This document shows, one piece after another, positions 17,706-26,566 of a DNA stretch of 64,000 bases (its first letter is position 1; every line of letters starts with the position of its first letter). The DNA lies in assembly GCA_035295165.1 (NCBI GenBank), contig DATGJN010000112.1:1-64000 (forward strand). The letters are read 5' to 3'. Below the pieces are notes generated by a model. The model ran no database searches, was not told the origin of the DNA, and saw nothing but the letters and a program-made list of their open reading frames with translations. Made by a program: the position numbers and the translations under genes. Source of the stretch: a bacterium (GTDB lineage Bacteria > Sysuimicrobiota > Sysuimicrobiia > Sysuimicrobiales > Segetimicrobiaceae).

Positions 17706-18875
17706 ATGATTGCAAGCGACGCACGTGTACGTATCCGGGAGCTCTCGCACTTCAACGCATTCATCTCGGTGACCGCCGAGGAAGGCGAGGGCCCGGTCGT
17801 CGCCGTCAAAGACCTCGTTCGGGTCCGGGGTACGGTCACCACCGGTGGAGGGGCGATTCTGCCAAACATCGTCGACGCGGACGACGCACCGGTAATCGCG
17901 CGCATGCGCACCCACGGGTGCGTCGTGGTGGGCAAGGCGAACCTCCATGAGTGGGCGTTCGGCGTGACCAGCGGGAATCCGCACTACGGCGCGGTCCTCA
18001 ACCCGCGCGACCCGAGGCGGATACCCGGTGGTTCATCGGGTGGATCGGCCGCCGCGGTTGCGCTCGGCATGTGCGACTGGGCGGTCGGGAGTGACACGGG
18101 GGGGTCGATTCGGATCCCCGCTGGATTGTGCGGCGTCGTCGGCTTCAAACCGACCGTGGGCACGGTTTCGACCGAGGGCGTGATTCCGTTGAGCCGGAGG
18201 CTGGATACGCTTGGGCCGCTCGCGCCCGACGTGCTGTCCGCGGCGCGAGCGCTCGCCACAATGTGCGATGTTCCCGATTTGGTGCCCGAGGCCCCGCGCG
18301 TGCTTGGCTCGCTGCGGCTCGCCGTGCCGGCGGGGTGGGTCTCGGATCTCGATGCCGAAACGGATACCGCCTGGCGTCGGGTCGCCGCCCACTTCCCGGA
18401 GATCCCGTTTCCCGACCTCGCACAACTCTCCGAGGTGGGTCGGATTATCCTGTTCGCGGAGGCCGCCGCGTACCATCGGCGATGGCTCGAGGAAGATGCG
18501 AGCCGCTACGGCGATGACGTTCGCGCACACCTCGAGCGGGGATTGGGCGTATCAGCGGTCGACTACCTCCATGCCTGCGACGCGCAGCCCCTGCTGAGAA
18601 AGGAGATGGAGGAGGCCATGAGCGACGTCGACGCCGTTTTGTTGCCCGCCACCGCCGTAGTCGCGCCGCTCCTGGGGACGCCTGAGGTGCGGGGACCGCT
18701 TACCCGTTTCACCCGAGCGTTCAACACAACGGGGCATCCCGTGATCACGCTCCCCGTGCCGGGGACGACACTCCCTGTCGGGATCCAGGTGATTGGACAC
18801 TGGGGGCGTGACGCCGAACTGGTGCGGATCGCTTGGGCGCTTGAGCAGGCGTGGGGTCTTGGAAGAAGGTCATGA
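17706..18875 (+). CDS. Amidase signature family hydrolase
   Basis: An amidase-signature (GatA/FAAH-like) enzyme of 389 residues, which hydrolyses a carboxamide or ester through a Ser-cisSer-Lys triad. All three residues are present: K35 (VAVKD), cis-Ser S110 (GGSSGGS) and nucleophile S134 (GSDTGGSIRIP). The 24-residue spacing between the two serines matches characterised family members. The protein is shorter than typical 450-500-residue amidases and lacks an N-terminal extension, as in small aryl-amidase or AtzF-like relatives. AAGGAGG lies six bases before ATG 17706; an in-frame GTG at 17634 is less likely. It is convergent with the SDR gene and has no signal peptide, so it is cytoplasmic. 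The substrate is unknown. Confidence 0.9.
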   Translation: MIASDARVRIRELSHFNAFISVTAEEGEGPVVAVKDLVRVRGTVTTGGGAILPNIVDADDAPVIARMRTHGCVVVGKANLHEWAFGVTSGNPHYGAVLNPRDPRRIPGGSSGGSAAAVALGMCDWAVGSDTGGSIRIPAGLCGVVGFKPTVGTVSTEGVIPLSRRLDTLGPLAPDVLSAARALATMCDVPDLVPEAPRVLGSLRLAVPAGWVSDLDAETDTAWRRVAAHFPEIPFPDLAQLSEVGRIILFAEAAAYHRRWLEEDASRYGDDVRAHLERGLGVSAVDYLHACDAQPLLRKEMEEAMSDVDAVLLPATAVVAPLLGTPEVRGPLTRFTRAFNTTGHPVITLPVPGTTLPVGIQVIGHWGRDAELVRIAWALEQAWGLGRRS

Positions 18876-18945
18876 TGCCACCAACCACGTTGGGGAGTGA
18901 ACGTAGACTCACCGAACGCACTGGATTCTCAGGAGCAGTGGCGAT

Positions 18946-19728
18946 TCACATCGTTCCTTTCACGATACCCCCATCGACTTGCAGCGTTGTTCCCGTCACG
19001 AAACTTGCTCTCGGGGATGACAAGAACACCACGACATCCGCAAACTCCTCGGGTCGCCCGACTCGACCCAGCGGGATTTGACTCGTCCACAGCGTCCGCT
19101 CGGCCTCCTCAAAGGGCACCCCTTGGCGATCTGCGTATACCTGGGTCAGGTGCTGAAGCCGTTCCGTCGCGATTGGTCCCGGGCAGACCGTATTGACGAG
19201 GATATTGTCCGGCCCGAGTTCGGCCGCCAGCGTCTTCGCCAGCCCGACGACGGCCAGACGCACCGAGTTGGACAGGACGAGGTTGGGTAGTGGTTGTTTG
19301 ACGGTGAAGGACGTGATGTTGATGATGCGTCCACCGCCGTGACGCCGCATATGCGGCACGACGGCTCGACACAGGCGCACGGTACTCATCAAGTTCGCTG
19401 CGATTCCTTCCGCCCAATCGGCTTCGGTTGTTTCTGCGAAGGGTCGCGACGGGGGCCCTCCGGCGTTTGTGATGAGGACGTCGAGGCGTCCCAACTCGGC
19501 CACCGCAACCTCCACCAATCGATCGATATCTTCGGTCTTGGCAACGTCTGCCTGTATCGGTGCGACGCCGCTGCCGATTTCCTTCGCTGCGGCTTCGAGC
19601 GTACTCAAGTCGCGCCCGCAGATAGCGACACGGGCACGCTCCTGCACGAAGGCGCGGGCGATGGCTTTCCCGAGGCCTCTGCTGGCTCCGGTCACGAGGA
19701 CGCCTTGCCCTTCAAGCTGGAGATTCAC
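18946..19728 (-). CDS. Divergent SDR-family (FabG-like) protein lacking the catalytic Tyr-Lys pair
   Basis: A 260-residue short-chain dehydrogenase fold. The NAD(P)-binding TGASRGLG (13-20), the NAG motif (residues 88-90) and S140 are in place, and the C-terminus (TLQVDGG) is typical of FabG-like proteins. Where the family has YxxxK, this sequence has S153-N-S-V-R157. A subgroup of FabG-like SDRs is known to lack the active-site tyrosine, so this may be a genuine branch rather than a mutation. Function could be a non-oxidoreductase role or altered catalysis. GGAGGGGT just before the start serves as ribosome binding site. It is divergent from the KdgF-like cupin, so a shared control region in 19729-19958 is likely and a role in sugar-acid metabolism is possible. 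Confidence 0.88.
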   Translation of the reverse strand: MNLQLEGQGVLVTGASRGLGKAIARAFVQERARVAICGRDLSTLEAAAKEIGSGVAPIQADVAKTEDIDRLVEVAVAELGRLDVLITNAGGPPSRPFAETTEADWAEGIAANLMSTVRLCRAVVPHMRRHGGGRIINITSFTVKQPLPNLVLSNSVRLAVVGLAKTLAAELGPDNILVNTVCPGPIATERLQHLTQVYADRQGVPFEEAERTLWTSQIPLGRVGRPEEFADVVVFLSSPRASFVTGTTLQVDGGIVKGTM

Positions 19729-19958
19729 TGTGACCCCTCCCTTCTGTTAGCGCCGCATGACTTGCGATCAACGAAGGCGCGGGCGGATTTCACGAAATCA
19801 GGCATCTACCTTGTGCGATATTCAACTTGCTTCGGCCCGTGTCTTCCTCCGACCGGTCGTGTTGAAGAGCAGTCACAGGGAGTGCCCGGTCCATCATAGA
19901 ATCCGTGTCACGTATCCACACGTGGTCGGATGAGGTCCAGCAATCGCAGGAGGGGGCC

Positions 19959-20318
19959 ATGGTCAAACCGCCGGTGCACCGCCGATTGACGGATATTGAA
20001 CCTGAAGTCGTGAACCCCGGGATGGTACGGCGCTTGTTGTGGGGAGACCGTCTCATGGCAGGGTACCTGGAGTTTAAGCGAGGCACCTTGGTCCCGGTCC
20101 ATGAGCACGAAAACGAGCAACTCACCTACTGTATTTCGGGTCTCATGCGGTTCACCTTCCCGGACGGCGATCGCATCGTACATCCGGGTGACGTCCTCCT
20201 GATACCCGGCGGGACTCCTCATGGAGCCGAGATGCTGGAGGATACGGTCGAAATGGATTTCTTCAGTCCACCGCGGCGTGATTGGATTCAGAAGACGGAC
20301 GACTATCTCAGACGATGA
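19959..20318 (+). CDS. KdgF-like cupin
   Basis: A single-domain cupin of 119 residues. The metal-binding motif 1 is HEHENEQ and motif 2 is GDVLLIPGGTPHG. The C-terminal block EDTVEMDFFSPPRRDW closely resembles the tail of KdgF, which opens 4,5-unsaturated monouronates released from pectin or alginate. I chose ATG 19959 because AGGAGG ends five bases before it. A GTG at 19905 would add 18 poorly conserved residues. It stands upstream of a GH31 glycosidase and divergent from an SDR, fitting a sugar-acid or plant-polysaccharide context. Related small cupins can also be regulators or isomerases, so the KdgF assignment is a family-level inference. Confidence 0.75.
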   Translation: MVKPPVHRRLTDIEPEVVNPGMVRRLLWGDRLMAGYLEFKRGTLVPVHEHENEQLTYCISGLMRFTFPDGDRIVHPGDVLLIPGGTPHGAEMLEDTVEMDFFSPPRRDWIQKTDDYLRR

Positions 20319-20603
20319 TCGCCGGTCACGCAACCAATCTTCGTGCTCGTGCCGACCGACGATGTGAGAACACTCCATTTCACCGATCTACGAGCACACG
20401 AACCCTAGCTCCAACGCGTGGCCACGTGCAAAACGCGTGGAGAGTCGCAGCATGGCGTTGACCGACGCGCGCGCTCGAGACCCCGTGAGTGCTTCAGTTC
20501 GTGGATGTGGATGCGGTGGTGAGGGCGCAAGCCGTGCAAGCCCCACCGGCGCTGCGCGCAACCCGAATTCCAACCCGGAGGAGTCGAAGCTTGTCCCGCG
20601 GCG

Positions 20604-22922
20604 ATGACGCATAAGGTCTGGCGTCGCACGGGCGCGACGCTCACAGTCACCGGGGCACCGGTTCCGGTGGCCATTACCATCTGCACCCCGCGCATTGTGC
20701 GCATCCGGTTTGGCAACGGCTCTCAGCCGCCCGAGTCGTCGTACGTTCCCGTACGAGAATGGTCGTGCGCCGCATTTACTGAGGAGGCCGGACCCCCGGC
20801 ATCCATCGCGACGGACGGGATCATGGTGGGTGTCACGACCGATCCGTGGTGCGTGACGTTCGCTGATCGCCTCGGAAACACGCGCGTGTGCTTGCCGCTC
20901 GCCGAGCTACAGTGTTCACCAAGGGTGCACGTTCGTCTCGAGGCGACGGACGTGCAGCACTTCTATGGGCTCGGTGAGGGCGGGCAGCAGTTCGATCGAC
21001 GTGGGGTCACACGCAGATTCTGGAACAATCACGTGAACCACGGGCACGGCGCGGACGTTCCCATCCCGCTTCTTCTGTCGCACCTCGGCTACGGTTTGTT
21101 CTTCGACAACGCCCAGCCAGCCGGCGTGACCGTGGGAGGCGGCGACGGCGGGAGATGGGTGGAGTACCGCAGTGTATCGGCGCCGTTGGATCTCTACTAT
21201 CTCGGCGGCGCCGGCGGCCTTCGGGACGTGTTGGGCGATGTCGCAACGCTGCTGGGCCGGCCGCCGCTGCCGCCGCGCTGGGCGTTAGGTTACCTGCAGT
21301 CGACACGCCATTTCGAGAGCGCAGCCGAGTGGTACGGGCTGCTGGCGACGATCCGCGAGAAGCGGCTCCCGTGCGACGGGCTCATCTTCCTGTCCACCTA
21401 CGGGCAGGCCCTTGGGTGGAACCGCGGCGTGGGGCATCTCGAATGTGAACCGAGGGTGTTGCCGGACCCGGCGACGATGTTCGCGGAGCTGCAGGCGCAG
21501 CACTTTCACGCGGTCACGCACGAATATCCGGTGCTGCACCCCGACTCCCCGCTCTATGCTGAGGCGTGCGAGCGCGGCTACGTGCTCGATGCCGGGTATG
21601 CTCGCGTGGTGTCGGCCGGGCGCCCGACGGACAACTATCGCGACGGGCAACGCTATCTGGATTTCTCGCGACCGGAAGTGCAGGCGTGGTGGTGGCAGCA
21701 GCACCGCCCGCTCGTGAAGCTCGGCGTCGACGGCTGGTGGCTCGACGGCGGGGAGGGGCCTCCCCCAGACGCGTGGCCACAAGGAGGCTCAGCGAGCTTG
21801 CACAATCGGTACGACGTCATGCGCCAGCAGGCGTTCGCGGACGGGGAGGGCGTCGACCGTCCCGATCACCGGGTCTTTCTGTTGTGCCGGTCCGGCGGCC
21901 CCGGCATGCAGCGCTATGGCGCGGCCTGCTGGTCCGGTGACATCGATGCGACGTTCCCCAGCCTCGAAGCCCAGGCGGCGGTCGGGTTGAACCTGGGCCT
22001 GTCGGGTGTGCCGTATTGGGGCACCGACATCGGTGGATTCTACCGGGTGGCGCCGCACTCAAACGAGCTGTTTGTGCGATGGATCCAACTTGGGGCGTTT
22101 TGTCCCATTTTTCGGGCCCACGGGCGTGTCTGGCGCGAGCACGTTCCGTGGGCGCATGGGGCGGAGGTGGAAGCGATCTGCCGTGACTACCTCGAATTGC
22201 GCTACCGGTTCTTGCCGTACACGTACACGCTGGCCTGGCAGGCGCACCGGCAGGGGCTCCCGCTGATGCGGCCCTTAGTGCTAAACTATCCCGACGATCC
22301 CCGCGCGTGGAATCAGGCGAGCGAATATTTGTGGGGAGACGACCTGCTGGTGGTGCCTGTCACCCGCGAAGGGGCGACGCACTGGCCCGTCTACCTGCCC
22401 GCCGGCACCTGGTACGATTTTTGGACCCACCAACGCTACGAGGGCCCGCGTGGCCTCACGGTGCCGGCCCCGCTTGATCGGATCCCGCTGTTCGTGCGGG
22501 CGGGGGCGATACTGCCTCTCGGCCCGGCGATGCAGTACCATGACGAGATGCCGCTGACGGCGATGACCCTGCTGGTGTATGGCGGCCCTGATTCGTCGTT
22601 CAGTCTCTACGAAGATGACGGCGTGACAAGGGCGTATCTCCGGGGCACGTATGCGCTCACAGATTTTGAGTGCGTCTCGAGCGACGATAGTCTCACCGTC
22701 CGCGTCGCGGCCCCACGAGGCGAGACGACCGTCGTGCCTCCCGGCCGGTCCTATACCGTGAAAGTCCACTCAGCGCGCCCGCCGCGACTCGTACGGATCG
22801 ACGGCGTCGGAGACCTGCAGGAACAACGTGCTCCGGGTGGCGCTGGCTGGTGGCGTGACGGCGAGTCGTTTACGTGCGTGCGCGTTCCGGCGCAACCGGC
22901 CGTGCTGCGGATCGAGTGGTGA
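20604..22922 (+). CDS. Glycoside hydrolase family 31 protein
   Basis: A retaining alpha-glycosidase of the GH31 family, 772 residues, with an N-terminal beta-sandwich (to ~220), a TIM barrel (~225-570) and C-terminal beta domains. The putative nucleophile is D381 within WWLDGGEG; most GH31 members read WxDMNE, so the motif is unusual. The acid/base is D446 within WSGDID. FYGLGEGG near residue 120 and GTDIGGF downstream support the assignment. No signal peptide is seen, so it acts in the cytoplasm on imported oligosaccharides. Possible substrates are alpha-glucosides, alpha-xylosides or alpha-galactosides. The ribosome binding site (GGAGGAG) is rather far (over 20 bases) from ATG 20604, so the start is slightly uncertain. 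It converges with the GH127 gene. Confidence 0.9.
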   Translation: MTHKVWRRTGATLTVTGAPVPVAITICTPRIVRIRFGNGSQPPESSYVPVREWSCAAFTEEAGPPASIATDGIMVGVTTDPWCVTFADRLGNTRVCLPLAELQCSPRVHVRLEATDVQHFYGLGEGGQQFDRRGVTRRFWNNHVNHGHGADVPIPLLLSHLGYGLFFDNAQPAGVTVGGGDGGRWVEYRSVSAPLDLYYLGGAGGLRDVLGDVATLLGRPPLPPRWALGYLQSTRHFESAAEWYGLLATIREKRLPCDGLIFLSTYGQALGWNRGVGHLECEPRVLPDPATMFAELQAQHFHAVTHEYPVLHPDSPLYAEACERGYVLDAGYARVVSAGRPTDNYRDGQRYLDFSRPEVQAWWWQQHRPLVKLGVDGWWLDGGEGPPPDAWPQGGSASLHNRYDVMRQQAFADGEGVDRPDHRVFLLCRSGGPGMQRYGAACWSGDIDATFPSLEAQAAVGLNLGLSGVPYWGTDIGGFYRVAPHSNELFVRWIQLGAFCPIFRAHGRVWREHVPWAHGAEVEAICRDYLELRYRFLPYTYTLAWQAHRQGLPLMRPLVLNYPDDPRAWNQASEYLWGDDLLVVPVTREGATHWPVYLPAGTWYDFWTHQRYEGPRGLTVPAPLDRIPLFVRAGAILPLGPAMQYHDEMPLTAMTLLVYGGPDSSFSLYEDDGVTRAYLRGTYALTDFECVSSDDSLTVRVAAPRGETTVVPPGRSYTVKVHSARPPRLVRIDGVGDLQEQRAPGGAGWWRDGESFTCVRVPAQPAVLRIEW

Positions 22923-22973
22923 CCGTAGCCGGATCTTCGCAGATTCGCCGCTCAAGCCGTGGTCGTGGCGCCG

Positions 22974-24908
22974 CTACGCCTTCGGGATCCAGACACGCAT
23001 GGGTCCCTGCTCTCGGTTCGCCCACGCATAATACGGAATGGCTATTAGCTGGGTCGGGCAGCGCATCGCCGGCGGCGCGGACCCCACCGTGCGGTACAGC
23101 GGCTTCCCGTCCCAGGAGGACGTATCGAGCTGCGATCCGGTCGCACGCACCGTGGTGACGCCACCCAGCGCGTCGGGGTCCCGCTCGGAGGTCAGCGGCG
23201 CGGTGGCGTCGATCGCGAGGTCCGCAACCCGGGCCGAGGGATGGTCTGCTTGCTCGAGACAATAGACGAACGGCCCTCGCTCGATCGCCACACAGTCCCG
23301 GGTCGATTCAATCCACGGGTGTCCCTCGACGCACCGGGGGCTGATCGACCACGTCATCTCCACCGTATCCCCGGGCCTCCAGGTGCGAAGCAGCCGGAGA
23401 TAGCCGGCGGGATCGGGCTCTGCCGCTGCGCCGGTGCCGTTCACCCGAACGATCACATCGGCGCTCTCGCTGGGCGCGCGGAGCGCCAAGGTCCATGGTG
23501 CCTCGGTGCCTTCATCGACGACGAGCCGGATGTTCCCCTCCCAAGGGTATCCGCTCTCCGTCCGTAACGCCACACGCCGGCCGGGCGCGATCTCGGTCGC
23601 GATGCGTGCCGGTGCATATTGGTGAATCTGGAGACCCGACGAGTCGCGCGTGCCGACGTAGTGCCCCAGCGATGCGAAGAGCCGCATGAGGTTCGGCGGG
23701 CAACACGCGACGAGGTGCCAGTCGCGTCGCCGGCACCCGCCTCTGCTGAGGTACTCGTCGCGGCCGTTGCTGGCGAGCGGGTTCACGTAGAAGTACCGCT
23801 CTCCGTCGAGGGACATGCCGCTGAGGACGGCGTTATACAGGGCGCGCTCCATGAGCTCCGCGTACCGTGCCTGGCCGGTGGCCAAGAGCATGCGCCAGTT
23901 CCACATGACGTTCGCAATGGCGGCGCACGTTTCGCCGTACGCGAGTTCGTTCGGCAGTTCAAAGGGTTGCGCCACGGATTCCGCGAGGTGCCGCGCCCCG
24001 ACCGCTCCCGTGACATAGAGCTTATGGGTGACGAGGTCGTGCCATTGCCGGGTGAGCGCGTCGAGCAATGCCTGTTCGCCGGTCTCCAGGAAGAGATCGG
24101 CGATGCCGATCGCCAGGTACTGCGCGCGTACCGCGTGTCCCTCGAGTTCCACAGCCTCGCGAACGGGAACCCGGTCTTGGTAGTGTGCCGAGCTGTTGTA
24201 GCGTCCCGGCCCCAGCCACCCGTGTCCCCGCTGGTCGACGAAGAACAGCGCCAAATCCAGGTACGCGCGGACGCGCGTCTCCCGGTACAGCTCGACGAGG
24301 GCCATCTCGATCTCCGGATGACCGGGCGTGGCCACGCGCGTGCCCGGCCCGAAGGTGCCCACGAGATGGTCGGCGAAGCGCCGCGCGATATCGAGCAGCC
24401 GCCCGTCGCCTCGGGCGCGGCGGAGGGCCAGCGCCGCCTGAATCAAGTGCCCCGCACAGTACAGTTCGTGGCCGTTTGGGAAGTCGCTCCAACGCTCGCC
24501 CGGCCGCGCCACCTGGTAGTAGGAATTGAGATACCCGTCTGGTTGCTGTGCCGCTGCGATCAGCTCGATCAGCGAGGTGATGTCGGAGGCCAGGTCATTC
24601 GGCCGGGCGTTCGCGCCCTCGTAGGCTGCCGCTTCGAGCCACTTGTATACGTCTGAATCCATGAACACCGGGCCACGGTACGGGCCGCGCGTGCGTCCGG
24701 CCGCGATCCGGAGGTTGTCGAGATTGCCGGCGGTCTCGAGCATGCGGAGGCCGTGCGGCAGCGCCGCGTCTCGGTTAATCGCCTGGCGAGCGCCCCAGAA
24801 CCCCCCGGTGAGCCTCACAGCGTCAAGTTCCAAGGTCGTCAGTCTCGCCCACGGACTGCGACGCGTGTCGACTGGACCGGCGGCTCGGGTCTCGGATGCA
24901 GACGGCAT
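22974..24908 (-). CDS. GH127 family beta-L-arabinofuranosidase
   Basis: A 644-residue glycoside hydrolase of family 127, whose characterised member HypBA1 removes beta-L-arabinofuranose from hydroxyproline-linked arabino-oligosaccharides of plant extensins. The zinc-cysteine catalytic set is complete: E326 and C328 in YGETC, and C402-C403 in ACCPPN, with C403 as expected nucleophile. The N-terminal VRLTGGFWGARQ and FMDSDVYKWLEA are also family marks. The (alpha/alpha)6 barrel is followed by two beta-sandwich regions. ATG 24908 is preferred because AGGAGG lies five bases upstream; an in-frame codon 17 residues earlier is possible. No signal peptide is seen, so it acts on imported arabinosides. 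It follows the DapA-family gene on the same strand. Confidence 0.92.
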   Translation of the reverse strand: MPSASETRAAGPVDTRRSPWARLTTLELDAVRLTGGFWGARQAINRDAALPHGLRMLETAGNLDNLRIAAGRTRGPYRGPVFMDSDVYKWLEAAAYEGANARPNDLASDITSLIELIAAAQQPDGYLNSYYQVARPGERWSDFPNGHELYCAGHLIQAALALRRARGDGRLLDIARRFADHLVGTFGPGTRVATPGHPEIEMALVELYRETRVRAYLDLALFFVDQRGHGWLGPGRYNSSAHYQDRVPVREAVELEGHAVRAQYLAIGIADLFLETGEQALLDALTRQWHDLVTHKLYVTGAVGARHLAESVAQPFELPNELAYGETCAAIANVMWNWRMLLATGQARYAELMERALYNAVLSGMSLDGERYFYVNPLASNGRDEYLSRGGCRRRDWHLVACCPPNLMRLFASLGHYVGTRDSSGLQIHQYAPARIATEIAPGRRVALRTESGYPWEGNIRLVVDEGTEAPWTLALRAPSESADVIVRVNGTGAAAEPDPAGYLRLLRTWRPGDTVEMTWSISPRCVEGHPWIESTRDCVAIERGPFVYCLEQADHPSARVADLAIDATAPLTSERDPDALGGVTTVRATGSQLDTSSWDGKPLYRTVGSAPPAMRCPTQLIAIPYYAWANREQGPMRVWIPKA

Positions 24909-25194
24909 GAACGCCTCCTGTGAGTTGTCCTGTGTGACGATGGGTTTGATGCCCGACACGCGAGCGTGGCGCGCGGGAACGAACCCCCGTTATCGCCGCG
25001 ATGGGCCGGACGACGATGGCCGGGGCTCGCCGCGTGCGCGCGTTGTCCGTCGGCCGGACGCCACGAATTCGCGGGCTCGTCAGGTCCGCGCTAGATGGCG
25101 CGGGGGCGGAGCGATGGCCCCACGGCGGCATCCCGATCGCCCGCCGCAGGACGTGCGTGGGCCGGCACCCCGGCGAGCGGTTCCCCGAGCGTGC

Positions 25195-26172
25195 TCACAC
25201 GGTTTGCAACAGCGGACGCGGGACATCGGCCGCGGCGAGGAAGCGAAACACCTCGTCACGTTCCGCTTGATTCAGCCCCCGAAACGGCGGCCGGACCGTG
25301 CCGCCGGTCAATCCGACGTATTCCAGGGCTGCCTTCAGCACCGTTTTGCTCGACAACCCCCCGTGCGTGTCTGTCTCCGCTCCGCGGTGGAAGCGTGCGA
25401 CGAACGGGTACAGCCGCGAGTGATAACGCTCGGCCTCGAGGTACTTCCCAGCCTGGAGCAGCTCCCAATAGCGCAGTTCGTACTCGGGCCACCAGGGGGC
25501 GATGCCGGTGATGAAGCCCGCCGCTCCGTGCATGTGTGCCGTGGTGGCCGTATAGCCGGCCGAACTGTCGATGTACGCGATGCGCTCATGATAGCGGTTA
25601 AGGATCGTGAACTCGTCGATCAGTTGACCTAGGCCGCTGTGCTTCATCGAAATCACGTTGCGGATCGCGACCAGGCGCTCCATGCAGCGAACGGTGATGC
25701 AGGCGTTGATGAACTGTCCGCGCCAGGACTGATCGTACACCATGATCCCGATATCGACGCTCTTGGCCAGGCGGTCGTACCAATCGACGATCGCGTCTTC
25801 GTTGAGGGGGTAGTAGAAGGGCGGGGGGCACATGATGCCGACCGCGCCGGCAGCGCGGGCTCGCTGGGCGAGCGTCGCGGCTAGCCGATAGTCGGTCGCG
25901 GCAACACCCGCCACGACCGGAATGGTGCCGTCGGCGCCGCGCACCGCGGCGGTGACGACGGCCGTGTGCTCCTCGGGTGACAGCGCGGTATACTCTCCGT
26001 CGCCGCACGGCGCGATGAGGAATCCGGATCGCTTCCCAAGCCCATGCTCGGCCATGAATCGCACGTTCCGCTCGATGGCCTGCGTGTCGAGGGAGTAGTC
26101 GTCCTTGAAGATCGTCGACACCAATGCGGCCGGTCCGTTCAACTGTGCCTTCACCGCGTCCATGTCCAACAT
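25195..26172 (-). CDS. DapA-family (dihydrodipicolinate synthase-like) aldolase/dehydratase/deaminase
   Basis: A class I aldolase-superfamily TIM-barrel enzyme of 325 residues. The Schiff-base lysine is K177 (SMKHSG) and the proton-relay tyrosine Y146 (MVYDQS). PCGDGEYTALSPEEH replaces the GTTGE block of true DapA, resembling sugar-acid dehydratases and related lyases. Length exceeds lysine-pathway DapA (about 292), so lysine biosynthesis is unlikely. Candidate roles are 2-keto-3-deoxy-sugar-acid aldolase, 5-dehydro-4-deoxyglucarate dehydratase, or 1-pyrroline-4-hydroxy-2-carboxylate deaminase of hydroxyproline breakdown. The last is attractive because a hydroxyproline-dehydrogenase-like enzyme is encoded just across the divergent region, and GH127 is downstream. 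AGGAGGGA precedes ATG 26172 by eight bases. Confidence 0.85.
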   Translation of the reverse strand: MLDMDAVKAQLNGPAALVSTIFKDDYSLDTQAIERNVRFMAEHGLGKRSGFLIAPCGDGEYTALSPEEHTAVVTAAVRGADGTIPVVAGVAATDYRLAATLAQRARAAGAVGIMCPPPFYYPLNEDAIVDWYDRLAKSVDIGIMVYDQSWRGQFINACITVRCMERLVAIRNVISMKHSGLGQLIDEFTILNRYHERIAYIDSSAGYTATTAHMHGAAGFITGIAPWWPEYELRYWELLQAGKYLEAERYHSRLYPFVARFHRGAETDTHGGLSSKTVLKAALEYVGLTGGTVRPPFRGLNQAERDEVFRFLAAADVPRPLLQTV

Positions 26173-26563
26173 CGAATTTCTCCCTCCTCACACCGAGCCC
26201 ATGCCCACCCTGCACGCCCGCCGGTCGACGCTGCCGAGCGCACCACGCAGTGCAAAGAGATTCCCCACCGTCCGGCCTGAAACCCTCTCATCGGCGAATC
26301 GAATTCGAGAGGGGTGTGGTGCGGGTCACGTCCCTGAAAACTCTTGGCCTAGTGCATCACCGTGGTCGTCGTGCGAGGTGCGCCGGACCGCTTGCCCGGC
26401 GTTGTCGCGAGACGGATTCATCGGAATGAGCGCCGGCAGCGCATCCGCATGTTGCGCGAGCCGTCTGAAGGACTCCACAAAAGAACCGGCGAACCGTGAT
26501 CGCCGAAGCAACTCGGCGGAACGCGGTGTTTTCTCTGGATCTGCGAAGGGATGGTGACGGTCG
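26173..26563. promoter_or_regulatory. Divergent control region with a 7-bp inverted repeat
   Basis: The 391 bases between the DapA-family gene and the binding-protein operon must hold both promoters. CCCTCTC (26283-26289) and GAGAGGG (26307-26313) form a perfect inverted repeat enclosing the palindrome CGAATTCG-like core, a candidate operator or hairpin. No gene is seen. Confidence 0.35.
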
Positions 26564-26566
26564 TTG

